DNA of 64,000 nucleotides from Ostreococcus mediterraneus (lineage: Eukaryota; Chlorophyta; Mamiellophyceae; Mamiellales; Bathycoccaceae): positions 124,001 to 188,000 of the forward strand of contig WMKK01000019.1 in NCBI GenBank assembly GCA_012295225.1, written 5' to 3'. A model generated the notes under the pieces. The model saw only the letters and a program-made list of their open reading frames with translations, did not search any database and was not told where the DNA came from. The position numbers and the translations under genes were made by a program. Shown piece by piece: positions 1 through 9,808 of the stretch (positions within the stretch are counted from its first letter, which is position 1; each line of letters opens with the position of its first letter).

Positions 1-505
1 CGTACGTCGCCAACAACTCGACGACATTCTTATGTTTAATCTCCGAAAGCACTACCACCTCGCGCTCGAACGATCGGTCCATCGGCGCGTACTTGCTTTT
101 ATCCACAACCTAGCGCGCGGTCACACGAAACACTCCACGGTCAGTACGCACGTTGCGTATATACGGATATACTCAATACGCGGACACAGTCAGCATTCGC
201 GTCCGACGCCCACGACGGCGCCATCGTCACCGACACCTCGCACGACGACCGCACGAAAAACACGAACAAATCACACGCGCGCAACGACACCGCACAAGAC
301 GACACTCGTCACTCGTCGTCGTCGTCATTCAACGCCAAACGCGCACCTTAATCGCCACCTCGCGCCCGCTCGCGCGTTCCCTCGCCCTCGCCACCGTCGC
401 AAATCCCCCGGTGCCGATCTTCTCCAGCACCTCATACGCATCTGTAATTGTTTTCACGTCAGACACGTGCGTAATCGCCGGTCGGCTCTCGTTCCGCGAC
501 GTCAT
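1..505 (-). CDS. Protein kinase, N-terminal part (runs off left edge)
   Basis: Two exons of a Ser/Thr protein kinase, reading leftward. Exon 1 (505-347) carries the glycine-rich loop IGTGGFATV and the VAIK lysine. Exon 2 (109 to the window edge) continues in frame with VVDKSKYAP and then the alpha-C helix region FEREVVVLSEIKHKNVVELLATY-like, with the conserved Glu. The splice at 347/109 is supported by a GT donor at 346-345, an AG acceptor at 111-110 and unbroken frame; intron 110-346. An upstream in-frame ATG at 559 exists, but the ATG at 505 is nearer the conserved region and was preferred. The loop and alpha-C sequence resemble CAMK/ULK-like kinases, but the catalytic loop is outside the window, so family is open. 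Confidence 0.8.
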
Positions 506-763
506 TCGCCTTGAATTATACCACACCAACGCACAAAGGAAAGAATTGCAATCAATCAACGGATTTCTGGTCGCGTGCGCGTCTACTGCCGCCGGCCGCG
601 ACTGGCGATATCAATGCACGCGCGCGTGTGTTCACGTCTGCTCCGCGCGCGGCGTCGACGCACCCCTGAGCGTGGCGCTGTGACGACGCATGCACAAATA
701 AACACCCGTTTGATTGCATCCACACACGTCGACGCGCGCGCATCCAACATCAACCGTGCGACC

Positions 764-1373
764 ATGATTCCCGCCGAAACCGCGTGGACGACGATCGCGC
801 ACTTCATAGCCCTATGCATCGCCACATCCGCGTTCTTCGCCGCGCTCGGGATCAACGTCTACGTCGTCGTGGCGTTGACGGATTTACAAAACGATTTTAT
901 GAATCCACACGACGCCGCGAGAAGGATCAATAGGTTGATTTGGTTTGAGATTTTAGCGCATTGCGTGGGCACAGGGGCGATGGCGTTGAGTGGGAGTTTC
1001 CTCTTGGCGATTGTGAACGTGCCGTTGATTGTTTGGCACGTGAAAGGGTGCGTGAAAGGGTGGAGCGATTCGCGCGATTCGCGGCGCTCGCGCTCGGGTT
1101 CTCGAACGCGTACTGACGCGCGTGTGTCGTTGTACATACTACAGGTGGCAAGAGAAACATTTATTCATGGATGTGACGGAGATATTCAATGCCGCGGATG
1201 GCGAGAAGAAACGACGAACGATGAAGACTGCTTTCATCGGGTCGGTGACGCTCGTGTCGTCGTACAAAGTCATTCGCGCGGCGGTGATGACGTTGCTCAC
1301 CGCCGCAGGTCGCGAGGCGGCGGCGAAAATTTTACGCGAAGCCTCGCATTCGCCCATGTATCACATGTTTTGA
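764..1373 (+). CDS. Cornichon family ER cargo receptor
   Basis: Cornichon proteins are small ER membrane receptors that load cargo into COPII vesicles. Exon 1 is 764-1047 and exon 2 is 1145-1373, 170 aa. The donor is GG|GTGCGTG and the acceptor CTACAG|GTGG; the 97-base intron has a CTGAC branch-like motif at about 1113. Exon 1 gives a first membrane helix, then NPHDAARRINRL and a second hydrophobic stretch ending NVPLIVWH, both typical of the family. Exon 2 gives HLFMDVTEIF, matching the plant cornichon signature (H-L-I-D-V-T-E), and a last hydrophobic helix. Length is in the family range. Confidence 0.88.
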
Positions 1374-1459
1374 ACCGTCAATCGTGATGGTAGTTGAAAT
1401 AGAGCATTCTTGTATAGAAGTAAGTTTTTTATTAAAATCCCAAGTCGCGCGCGCGCCTA

Positions 1460-2128
1460 CTACGTCGCGTTTGGATCGTCACGCGTTTTAATCACCCCAT
1501 AAATCGACGAAAACAACAAGAACCCACCCACGAACGGCGTGAAAAACGGATACATCTTGTCCGCGATGAACACATCCGCGGCGTCTGGTAAAATCTTAAA
1601 CGCGCTCAACCCGAGCGTCACGCCAAACACAAAAATAACATTCACGTACAAGAATAAAAACTTCACATACGCCTCCTCGGTTTCTTGCGACAGCGTCTTC
1701 ACCCCCGTCCCTTTCGCCGCATCCACAGCCGCGGATTGTACCTCAACCTTGGCGCGACGCACCGTGTTCTTCTTGCGTTTGCTCTTACTCTTGGGCTCGT
1801 ACGCAAACTTTTGCTCAGCATTCGTCGCGGACGCCGGTGGTGTCTTTTCCCTTTCCTCTTCCCCCGCTGACGACGACGACGACGTCGATGTCGACGCCGC
1901 GGAATCATCCCCTTTCGTCTCATCGTACCACGACGCCCGTGTCGTCGTCGTCGTCGTCGTCATCCCTCGGCGCGCGGCGCCCATCGGCGTCGTCACCGTC
2001 ACCATCGTCGTCGTCGATCGCGCCCCGCGCACAGAGCCACCGCGACGACGCCGCCCAGCGGCCACGGCACCCTTCGCGTGCGTCGTCATCGTCGGCATCG
2101 TCATCATCGTCATCATCGTCGTCGTCAT
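1460..2128 (-). CDS. LPA2-like plastid membrane protein
   Basis: A 222-aa protein with a low-complexity Thr/Met/Arg-rich N-terminus that would serve as a plastid transit peptide, a basic linker (KSKSKRKKNTVRR), and two hydrophobic helices near residues 155-177 and 195-214. The second is preceded by the motif YPFFTPFVGGFLLF followed by YGVIKT. This resembles the C-terminus of LOW PSII ACCUMULATION 2, a thylakoid protein that helps assemble photosystem II (known family; identity inferred from memory of the motif). The open frame extends upstream only through a GTG, so the first ATG at 2128 was taken. It shares a roughly 260-base divergent promoter with the SANT gene. Confidence 0.6.
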   Translation of the reverse strand: MTTTMMTMMTMPTMTTHAKGAVAAGRRRRGGSVRGARSTTTMVTVTTPMGAARRGMTTTTTTTRASWYDETKGDDSAASTSTSSSSSAGEEEREKTPPASATNAEQKFAYEPKSKSKRKKNTVRRAKVEVQSAAVDAAKGTGVKTLSQETEEAYVKFLFLYVNVIFVFGVTLGLSAFKILPDAADVFIADKMYPFFTPFVGGFLLFSSIYGVIKTRDDPNAT

Positions 2129-2217
2129 CGCGTTCGTCGTCGTCGTCGTCACCGCCACCGTCGTCGGTCGCGCTGTGTCGTCGTCGTCGACGGCGGTCTA
2201 TCCACATCCCACCGAGG

Positions 2218-2239
2218 CTAAACCCTAAAACCTAAAACC
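2218..2239. promoter_or_regulatory. Telo-box-like repeats in a divergent promoter
   Basis: AAACCCTAA followed by two degenerate copies (AAACCTAAAA type) lies between the divergent LPA2-like and SANT genes, with TTAGGGGTTTT just downstream at about 2250. In land plants AAACCCTA telo-boxes are known promoter elements. Function here is inferred from motif and position. Confidence 0.5.
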
Positions 2240-2386
2240 ATACAAAATTTTAGGGGTTTTCTCGCGCGCGCCCTCGACCGCGAAAACTGGCTGCGCGCCG
2301 ACGCGCGTTTCATTCCTTCGCCCGGCGACGACGACGCGGGACGACGACGACGGTGGTGGTGCGGACGACACCGCCGTTCGAATCGC

Positions 2387-4258
2387 ATGACACCGTCGCC
2401 GACGACGTCGCCATCGACGCGCGAGGAGGATTCGAACGCGTCGGGGTGGCATCTTGTGCCGGGGTCACCCGCGAGCGTGGACCAAACGACGACGCCTTCG
2501 ACGGTGGTGGTGACGACGGTGCGTGACACACGAGGTGATGATGACGATGATGATGACGATGATGATGTGAAACGGGCGCGTGAGGTGTGCGCGGAGGTGC
2601 TGGGGTATATTCGAAGGATGAGCACGGAGGCTGGACGCGCGCGCCGACGAGGCGAAGACGACGGCGCGGGGACGTCGGATACGCGTGACGACGACGACGA
2701 CGAGGACGAGGATGAGGACGCGGGTGCGAATGATGATGTGGTCATGATCAGTAGTGGTAGCGTTGATGATGCGTCAGCGGTCAAGGTGCGGCGGGATGGG
2801 CCATCGAGCACGCGCCGCGCCGAGGGTCGAGCGGAGGCGGAGGCGTTGGCGCATCGCGCGCGGCTATTGAAATTTCGAGTCAAGGTGGCTCGAGTTCGCA
2901 TGCAGCCTCGACGAGCGCGACGCACGGGGCATCGAATGAGGCATGGAGATGATGGATGTACCAATACCACCGGGTCTCGGTCGAATCGTACGACGTCGAT
3001 GACGACGACATCGATGACGACGTCGTCGTCGACGCGCTTGGATGACGAATTGAACGCGTTGGCGGCGGTGTTGGCACACGCACCGTACGCGCACGATGCG
3101 TTGAGCAATGATAGAGGAGAACGACGCGGATGGACTGGGAATGGGAGTTCGATGTCGCGAACTGGTGTAATTCGCGTCGGTGATGCTCATCAGGCGGTGG
3201 TACCGCTCGCGACGATGACGACGTCAGAGTTTGTCGTCGGAAAACCCACGGCGCGCGAGACGGCGTTATTAGGCGTCAAGGTGTGGCCGCCGGAGATTGA
3301 GCGACCGCGTACGAGGTCGCAGTCGCCGTCGTTGTCACCGAATGACAACGACGGTCCGGCGGAGGTGCGAGCGCCGGCGAGGATTTCTGCGGTGCCAATG
3401 TCGGATACCCCGCCGAGCGTCTCGACGGAGAAAGCGTCAAAGAGCGACGACGAGGACGACGGGAATGCGGGCGAAGGCTTGCGTCGAACACCCGTCGTGC
3501 CGCCAGAACGCCTGGCTGAAGCACGCGCGCGGCTTGAAGAAGCGCTCGCACGGGCGAATGTGACTGCCGAAGCGCTCGGTTTGGATACAATTGGCGTCGA
3601 GGCGGGCGCGAGGCGCTGGACCGCGGAGGAGCGACGCGCGTTCGCCGAACACGTCTCGAGACACGCGGATAACTTGTTCCCACTGCGCAAAGCGTTGCCA
3701 GGTAAAACAATGTCTGATATCGTGAATTATTACTACAATGTGTGGCAAGTCGATTGCGCGAATAATGGACGCGTAGACGTCGCCGGGAGTGAAAATCCAA
3801 CGCCGCGCATGAAAAAGCCGTCGGCACCGAAAATTCCACCCGAGATTATCCAAAAAGACAAGGATCTCAAGACATTGACGAGTTTTGTGGACTGGATTCG
3901 CGGTATGGCGATGAATCCAAGACGAGCGATTAAAAATGCGTATCGTGCGCCAGCCACGGCTAAGGTGAAGAGTCACATCATGTCGAGGTTTCGCGCCGTG
4001 TTCACCACCGAACACGCTTGCCCGGGTGTCAACGAATTTTTAAAGGATTTGGTCGACACGACGACGAACAAGCGAAAGTTACGTAGTACTAGTCCAAGTG
4101 ATGAGTCTAAAATGTCGATGAAGTCTTCAAGAAGTGATGGAAGCGACGTTGACTTCAAAGAAAGACCGAAGGGTAAAACGCTGAAAACGTTTGAAGGAGG
4201 CGTCGAGGCGAAACGGAGACGACAAGGAAAAGACAAGATAAAAACATTTGCGTTGTAG
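2387..4258 (+). CDS. SANT-domain chromatin protein (CoREST/MTA-like)
   Basis: A 623-aa protein with a long acidic, low-complexity N-terminal half and one SANT domain at about residues 410-455 (RRWTAEERRAFAEHV ... FPLRKALPGKTMSDIVNYYYNVW). The spacing of the tryptophan and the helix-3 motif NYYYNVW is characteristic of SANT domains in co-repressors such as CoREST, MTA and NCoR, rather than of DNA-binding Myb repeats. A short upstream segment (ALLGVKVWPPEI) could be a remnant ELM2-like motif, which is not certain. The C-terminus is basic. The gene is convergent with an LSD1-type demethylase, and such proteins form complexes in other eukaryotes. The start is the first ATG in frame. Nuclear location inferred. 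Confidence 0.75.
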   Translation: MTPSPTTSPSTREEDSNASGWHLVPGSPASVDQTTTPSTVVVTTVRDTRGDDDDDDDDDDVKRAREVCAEVLGYIRRMSTEAGRARRRGEDDGAGTSDTRDDDDDEDEDEDAGANDDVVMISSGSVDDASAVKVRRDGPSSTRRAEGRAEAEALAHRARLLKFRVKVARVRMQPRRARRTGHRMRHGDDGCTNTTGSRSNRTTSMTTTSMTTSSSTRLDDELNALAAVLAHAPYAHDALSNDRGERRGWTGNGSSMSRTGVIRVGDAHQAVVPLATMTTSEFVVGKPTARETALLGVKVWPPEIERPRTRSQSPSLSPNDNDGPAEVRAPARISAVPMSDTPPSVSTEKASKSDDEDDGNAGEGLRRTPVVPPERLAEARARLEEALARANVTAEALGLDTIGVEAGARRWTAEERRAFAEHVSRHADNLFPLRKALPGKTMSDIVNYYYNVWQVDCANNGRVDVAGSENPTPRMKKPSAPKIPPEIIQKDKDLKTLTSFVDWIRGMAMNPRRAIKNAYRAPATAKVKSHIMSRFRAVFTTEHACPGVNEFLKDLVDTTTNKRKLRSTSPSDESKMSMKSSRSDGSDVDFKERPKGKTLKTFEGGVEAKRRRQGKDKIKTFAL

Positions 4259-4383
4259 AAGATGTGTGTGTATGGTATTTTAGTAGCACGTAGTAGACGA
4301 TATTTTTTACAGAACAGATTTATGTGTACAAATTAAATGGCTTGCAACGACGCGCGCGCGTCGAGCCGCAGTTTGTGTCGTTG

Positions 4384-6687
4384 TTATTTCTTTGGAGCCA
4401 TGGCAATCGTGATATCTGCGAGCTTGTCGGCTGAACTCGTCGCGTCACTTTTCAGCGCTATCACGCCAGCTTCGCGTAGACCAGATAAGTACGCTCCGTG
4501 AAGCGTCGCCGGGTACCGAGAGATTGTCGCTTCTCCCGCAAAGTGGATATTTCCCATGGGTTTCGCCAACTCGTCGTAGTCCGCCCCGGTTGCATCCGTG
4601 GAACAACTGCTGTAAGAACCATACGTGTTTGGATCCTGCCCCCAACGAGTCAGGTGGTAAGAATAAGGAGTTGGCACTTGAATGGCTTTTTTGTCGAATA
4701 TCTTTCTCAGACTGTCCAGTACTTCGTTGACCACCTCGTCCTCTTCACGAGACTCAACCTCTATGGCAGCGTTGCCCGCAATCAACGCAATCAATACATT
4801 TCCTTCGCCTTCTTTCGACGATGTGTAAAATAAAAAGTATTTTCCACGATCAATCTTATTGGGTTGTATTAACCCAAAAGTGTCCAAGTTTTCATCCCAA
4901 AAGCGTTTGGGAAACACCATGACAACTTTGTTTAAAATTCCAAAGTTGATATTTTGTATAGCTTGCAATTTTCGCGTAGGCAAGGCTGGTGCGAATGCAA
5001 TATTTTCCTTCTTCAACACTCCCAGTGGCACGGTGACGAGCACAACGTCCGCGACGATATCAACACCTTCTTCACAATGCACAATAACGCCAGTCGCTCC
5101 GAACGAAGCCGCACTGGTGATTGCTTTCACGCGATGCTCATACCAAATCTTCAAATCCTTTGTCAGTGCGTCAACCAATCGCGCGTTGCCTCCGGGAATG
5201 ACCACATGATCCCCGGTGAAATCATAAGGATCATCTTGGTCCCACTGGCGCAGCGATAAATAGTCGCATTGCGCAGCGTTGGCAAACTCCAAGTTTGCCA
5301 TGTGCCAGTCATACGTTTGTCTCTCCTTCTCCTTCAGTTGCAAATCTCGAACATTTTTGAGCTCGTTCGCTATACCTTTTTCGAGCTCTAACCCGAGTGA
5401 CATTTTGTTCGCTACTTTCACATCCACTGTCTCGCGATAGTATGATAGATTTTCAAGTATTTTGTTGAAATTCGTCTCGACGCGTGAGTCGATGGCGGCA
5501 TCAACGAGGTCACCATTTTCATTGTAAAGTGGGCACTCAGCACTAATGACGTGTGGCTTGATCCCAAGTTGTTTCGCTACTACGCACAATGGGTTGCCTT
5601 TAGTTCCGCTCAAAATATTTCCACCAAGATCGGCAACGACGCCCACTTTGTCACTTTTATCCGCCCCAAATGTAAAAGCCGTTTCAAATTCACGCGTATC
5701 GACGCGACCCCCAGGGCGGTCGCTCGCCTCGAGAACAACGACTTTGTGTCCAAGGGCTTTGAGTTGCCGAGCCGCGCCAATTCCAGCGAGTCCAGCACCG
5801 ACGACGCAGACTGACATCTTTGGACCCTCAGTCAACTCGGGGTCAAATTCCACGCTCGGCTTCATCACGCCAAAGTTTATGTAACCAAAATATGTCAGAT
5901 ACTTGTGCACCGCATACGAAATCGGTTCGAGCTTCTTTTTGAAACAATCCGCAGCCTGTGCCGCAGATAAATATTCTCGCGGTTTTGCGCGCCACTTGAC
6001 GAGCAGTGCGTTTCTAATCGCGATAAACTTGAGCGCGTGTTGCTCCATCCCCTCGGGCATAAATAACTTTTCAATATCACTCAAGTGCTCGCTATCGAGC
6101 GAGAGCTCCATCGCCATTTCCTGCTCGACAATATCTATCGCGTTTACCGCGTGGGTAGGTTCTGCAACTAATGCATCGCGCGGAATCTTATCCGTATTGA
6201 TATAAATCTCACTCAGCTTTTGTTTCGGCGTTCGTCTAGAGCGCGCCACGGCGCCGGCAGTGAGCCCAACCATCGACCCCTTCTCCTCCGATGCCATCGT
6301 CATCATAATCGACGTAGAGTTAACACCCGCCTGTGCTCCATCTCGCTCTAATTGCGCGAAATCTTCGTTTGAGCTCTTCGCAGCGTGTTTGTTGACGTCG
6401 ACCGCCGCGTCAGCCTCCCCCATCGTCCTCTGCGTCGTCTTCGCCCTCTTCCTCTCATTCACCGTCATCATCTCATCACCATCACCATCACCATCGCTAT
6501 TATCATCCTTACGCGAACGCATCGATCCCGCGCCTCGCGTATGCCTACCCACCTTCGGCGCGGATGCGTCTCCTCCATCTTTCCCGACGCCGCGCTCACG
6601 CCTCAACTCCGCCAACGCATCCTCGCTCACGTTATCCTGATCACTCAATCGTCGAAACACACGATCGAATAACGTACGCACCCCCAT
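4384..6687 (-). CDS. LSD1-type lysine-specific histone demethylase (SWIRM + amine oxidase)
   Basis: A 767-aa flavin amine oxidase. Residues 1-190 are disordered and charged. A SWIRM domain follows at about 205-280 (EKLFMPEGMEQHALKFIAIRN ... KYLTYFGYINFGV). The FAD-binding motif VVGAGLAGIGAARQL is at about 293, followed by VLEASDRPGGRVDT. The substrate-side lysine segment NKVVMVFPKRFW and the C-terminal FAD motif HFAGEATISRYPATLHGAYLSG are present. No tower (coiled-coil) insertion is obvious, as in plant FLD/LDL proteins, which lack it. These enzymes remove methyl groups from histone H3 lysine 4 using FAD and oxygen. ATG at 6687 begins the frame. Convergent with the SANT gene, 125 bases apart. 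Confidence 0.93.
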   Translation of the reverse strand: MGVRTLFDRVFRRLSDQDNVSEDALAELRRERGVGKDGGDASAPKVGRHTRGAGSMRSRKDDNSDGDGDGDEMMTVNERKRAKTTQRTMGEADAAVDVNKHAAKSSNEDFAQLERDGAQAGVNSTSIMMTMASEEKGSMVGLTAGAVARSRRTPKQKLSEIYINTDKIPRDALVAEPTHAVNAIDIVEQEMAMELSLDSEHLSDIEKLFMPEGMEQHALKFIAIRNALLVKWRAKPREYLSAAQAADCFKKKLEPISYAVHKYLTYFGYINFGVMKPSVEFDPELTEGPKMSVCVVGAGLAGIGAARQLKALGHKVVVLEASDRPGGRVDTREFETAFTFGADKSDKVGVVADLGGNILSGTKGNPLCVVAKQLGIKPHVISAECPLYNENGDLVDAAIDSRVETNFNKILENLSYYRETVDVKVANKMSLGLELEKGIANELKNVRDLQLKEKERQTYDWHMANLEFANAAQCDYLSLRQWDQDDPYDFTGDHVVIPGGNARLVDALTKDLKIWYEHRVKAITSAASFGATGVIVHCEEGVDIVADVVLVTVPLGVLKKENIAFAPALPTRKLQAIQNINFGILNKVVMVFPKRFWDENLDTFGLIQPNKIDRGKYFLFYTSSKEGEGNVLIALIAGNAAIEVESREEDEVVNEVLDSLRKIFDKKAIQVPTPYSYHLTRWGQDPNTYGSYSSCSTDATGADYDELAKPMGNIHFAGEATISRYPATLHGAYLSGLREAGVIALKSDATSSADKLADITIAMAPKK

Positions 6688-6887
6688 CGCGCGCGATGGG
6701 GTCGTCGACGCGATGCGAAGCGCGTGCGCTCGTCTTCTGTCGCGACAGCTTTTGAATCAATTTAAAGACTGAAACGGGCTCAACCCCGTCGTCGTCGCCG
6801 CCACCGTCGCCGCCGTCGTCGTCGTCGTCGTCCGCGACCGCGAAAGGTCCCGCGACGGTGACGTTCGACGCGATCGACACCCGCGCG

Positions 6888-7460
6888 ATGCCCGCGCGCG
6901 TCGCAATGGCGATGCCGGGCGTGTTGAGATGTAAGTTTAAACACTCGCGCGTCGTCGTCATTCGTGGACGCGCGCGCCGTGTGCGTTGACGCGGTCGTGG
7001 CGTGCGGACAAAGGGACATCCCGCGCACTCGCACGCGTACTCTTTACGCGCACTCGCACGCGCGGTCGTTCGCGGTCGTTCGCGGTCGTTCGCGCGGTCG
7101 TCGGTCCGCCGCCCGACCGAGGGCTGACGCGAGCCCGCGTCGTGAACGGCGCGCGCGAGATGACGTTTAAGATTTTCGTCGGTGGAGAACGCGTGAATTC
7201 CAATGCTGTGTTGGGCGATGCGTGGCGTCAAGCGGTGCGTGCGTCGCGATCGCGCGTGTGTGCGCGCGTTTCGCGCGAAAGATCTTGTTTGAAAGCGTTT
7301 GACGGCTGGACGGCTGACGACGATTGTTTTGTTATCGATGCGCGTACAGGATGCGAGAGACAGTCAAAAGCGACGATTTGATGTGATTGAGCCTAATGTC
7401 TTGGACCAAGCGTGTGGGAACCCACAGACGACGGGAGGGCAAAAGAAGCGCGCGACGTAA
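6888..7460 (+). CDS. Small three-exon protein with possible mitochondrial presequence
   Basis: Reconstructed by splice logic: exon 1 6888-6930 (donor GTAAGT), exon 2 7134-7234 (acceptor after a CTGAC branch motif; donor GTGCGTG), exon 3 7350-7460 (acceptor GTACAG). The frame is kept across both introns and gives 84 aa. The N-terminus MPARVAMAMPGVLR is basic and hydroxyl-poor like a mitochondrial presequence. The segment MTFKIFVGGERVNSNAV is followed by AWRQA, slightly reminiscent of the Pam16 N-terminus, but the J-like domain is missing, so I do not assign it. The tail is polar. Divergent from the LSD1 gene. Alternative splice choices are possible; transcript evidence would settle it. Confidence 0.42.
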
Positions 7461-7645
7461 TACTCTACGCGACGCTTGTTATTTTCCCTCGTTTAGTTTT
7501 GATTTGAAATTTTGAACGCAGTCTCGCTAGAGTTGGCGGTCATGTACAACAGATATATCGTTGAGTCGATTCAGGTTCTTTATTCTTCATAATGATGTCA
7601 ATAACAATGAACAACAAATTGTGTGTAAATATTTTCCTAATTCGC

Positions 7646-8515
7646 TCACAGCGCGTTTGCCCAGCGTTCGACAACTCCAGGGGAGCCGTACCACGGTCTG
7701 TCGTCACCAGCGCCGAGAGGAGTGTGATAAATGCCTTCTAAAATGATGTGCTCGGCGTCATCCATTAACGCCGTCTCTACGGGTGTGATACCATCGCCGT
7801 CCGCGTCCGCGTCTCCGCATACTTGTTTGTAGCCTTGACCGACGATGAACGCCTGGGCGCTCGATACACCACCAAAAGTGCCACGCCCACGCAAGTACGT
7901 CCCAGCAACACATGTGACTGATATAGGTGCTAATTCTTTCACCGTGCGTAACTTTTCATCGACGTAGGTCAAAATCCCGCGCGTTTGGTCGATGACCCCC
8001 GGCACGTCTCGCGGCACTGGTTTCATGGGCGACCCGAGGCTGACTAACCGCCCGATATCACCCTCCTCATCGTATGTATCGATGTAAACGCGCGCAAGCC
8101 ATCCACCGGCACTGTGCGCGAGCATCGACACCTTACCTTGAGCACCGTACGTCTCTCGTAGCTCGCGCACGGCGCTCTTGCACCTCTCTAAATACCAGTC
8201 TACCGTCGGACGCGGCTCTAAAGTACCCTGCCAATACGACGGCTTAACAACTCCCGCGGCGTTGCGCGCCCAATCAATGCGTGCGACATTGGCCACCACC
8301 ACGGCGTGACCTCGAGCGCGAAGAATCTCCACGAGTTCGTCGTAGTCGGACGACTGATTTCCCAATCCTGGGCAGATGAGCACCGGGTTGGCGTCGGCTG
8401 AAGAAGACGCGGTTGACGACGACGACGACGCGCGACGCGCGCGCGATGGGCGACGATGGTGCTTCGCCCGCGTGGACGCGATCGTGGATGACGGGTTCGT
8501 CAACGCCGCACGCAT
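7646..8515 (-). CDS. Plastid alpha/beta hydrolase (PGAP1/lipase-like)
   Basis: A 289-aa hydrolase with an N-terminal Ser/Arg-rich plastid transit peptide. The core starts at NPVLICPGLGNQSSDYDEL, an oxyanion-loop strand typical of lipase-like alpha/beta hydrolases. The nucleophile elbow is LAHSAGG (Ser near residue 132). Candidate acid and base are the Asp in DGDGITPVE (about 243) and the His in GIYHTP (about 262). Plants and cyanobacteria have related PGAP1-like serine esterases; the substrate is unknown. An upstream ATG at 8575 would leave 6 bases to the neighbouring stop codon, so the internal ATG at 8515 is preferred. Tandem, same strand as the beta-propeller gene. Confidence 0.8.
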   Translation of the reverse strand: MRAALTNPSSTIASTRAKHHRRPSRARRASSSSSTASSSADANPVLICPGLGNQSSDYDELVEILRARGHAVVVANVARIDWARNAAGVVKPSYWQGTLEPRPTVDWYLERCKSAVRELRETYGAQGKVSMLAHSAGGWLARVYIDTYDEEGDIGRLVSLGSPMKPVPRDVPGVIDQTRGILTYVDEKLRTVKELAPISVTCVAGTYLRGRGTFGGVSSAQAFIVGQGYKQVCGDADADGDGITPVETALMDDAEHIILEGIYHTPLGAGDDRPWYGSPGVVERWANAL

Positions 8516-8581
8516 GATGACGCGTGCGTCGGCAAGTGAAGACTGGATAAAATTGAATTTCAACAACAACAACATAAAAAT

Positions 8582-9808
8582 TTATTCGCGACGAGTAAAG
8601 GCGAAGCGGTCGCCTTCAACGCTCAACGCAACACCAACACCGGCACCATGGAGTGGATTAGACGCATTACGGCCTTCGTAATATAATCGAATGCGATCGC
8701 CAGCCATGGGTACGGCGTAGGGCTTGCCGACGCCGCCAGCATCCCACGCGCCCGGAGCGCCGCTCGCGAGCGCGGGCCCAGACGCGCGCGTCCACTTCAC
8801 ACCATCCTTAGACGTCGCCACCGCGATGGTGGCCACATCAGGGTTTTGCGAAGAGTATGCTTCATAAAACATGATGAACTCTTCGCGTCCAAGGCGAACG
8901 ACGCAAGGAGAAGCGACACCGGCATCATCGAACGCGCCCGCGGGACCGGGACCAAACACTGCGCCCCCCGCGTGCTTGGTGTAGTTGAATCCATCCTTTG
9001 TGCGCGCCAAACCAATCGAACGCACGCCAGTGCTCGGATCAATCGACGTATAATATAAGCGAATATCACTCGGCCCCGCGAGTAAAACCTTTGGATCGCG
9101 AATACATCGCGCATCCCACGCCCCGGCTTCGCCGACGTCAAACAACGCCCCCGTGTGATGGTCGCCTTCGACCCGCGCCCAATTTCTACCATCTTGACTC
9201 AAGCATAAACCCGGTCGCGTGCGCGCGCCCTCGATGCCATCCACGACTTCTCTATCATTACCGTGATAAAACATCCAATACACCGACCCACCAGAGATAG
9301 AATCGCTCGAAATCAACTGCACGTCCCCGACGCTCACGCCCGCCGTGTCAAACGTCCACCAATCTTCGTCGTTGGGCCATAACACTTTACCCACACTAAT
9401 CGATTGTTCCGCATCGTTCCTAAACGTCTCCGTGAATGAACCACCGCGTTGCCATTCAATACCATCCACAGACGTCGCCAAACCAATCGCCGTGGCGTCG
9501 TCCGCCGACGCCCCAGTGTACCACATCATCCATCGGCTCTCGTCGTCGCTCGCAAAGTACTTCACCACGGGCGAGCTCACGCCTCGCGCATCGAACGCAT
9601 CGCTCGATCCCGTGCCAAACACGAGCGACGCCGACGACACCGACGACGACGCCGAAGACGACGACACCGACGACGACGCCGAAGACTTCACCCCACGCCC
9701 CAGCCTCGGCCCGCGTCTCGCCCGCGTCGCCCCCAGCCACGATGTCCCCTTCACACTCCGCGTCGTCATCGTCATCCACGACGACGTCGCGTGCGCGGTG
9801 GATGCCAT
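8582..9808 (-). CDS. Five-bladed beta-propeller glycosidase-like protein (GH43/32 type), plastid
   Basis: A 408-aa protein with a Ser-rich transit-peptide-like N-terminus (about 70 residues), then repeated blades: VSSPVVKYFASDDESRWMMWYTG, VYWMFYHG, IRDPKVLLAGPSDIRLYYTS, VASPCVVRLGREEFIMFYEA, VGKPYAVPMAGDRIRLYYEG. The recurring pattern of P-x-V followed by an aromatic pair and a small residue is that of the arabinanase/levansucrase/invertase propeller superfamily. Plastid homologues are known in plants and algae without a firmly assigned substrate. I see no convincing set of three catalytic acids, so enzymatic activity is open. The ATG at 9808 opens the frame. Confidence 0.75.
   Translation of the reverse strand: MASTAHATSSWMTMTTRSVKGTSWLGATRARRGPRLGRGVKSSASSSVSSSSASSSVSSASLVFGTGSSDAFDARGVSSPVVKYFASDDESRWMMWYTGASADDATAIGLATSVDGIEWQRGGSFTETFRNDAEQSISVGKVLWPNDEDWWTFDTAGVSVGDVQLISSDSISGGSVYWMFYHGNDREVVDGIEGARTRPGLCLSQDGRNWARVEGDHHTGALFDVGEAGAWDARCIRDPKVLLAGPSDIRLYYTSIDPSTGVRSIGLARTKDGFNYTKHAGGAVFGPGPAGAFDDAGVASPCVVRLGREEFIMFYEAYSSQNPDVATIAVATSKDGVKWTRASGPALASGAPGAWDAGGVGKPYAVPMAGDRIRLYYEGRNASNPLHGAGVGVALSVEGDRFAFTRRE

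Noticed and set aside
1539-2228. Plus-strand frame with Val/Asp runs
   Set aside because: Shadow of GTC/GAC repeats in the LPA2-like gene on the other strand.
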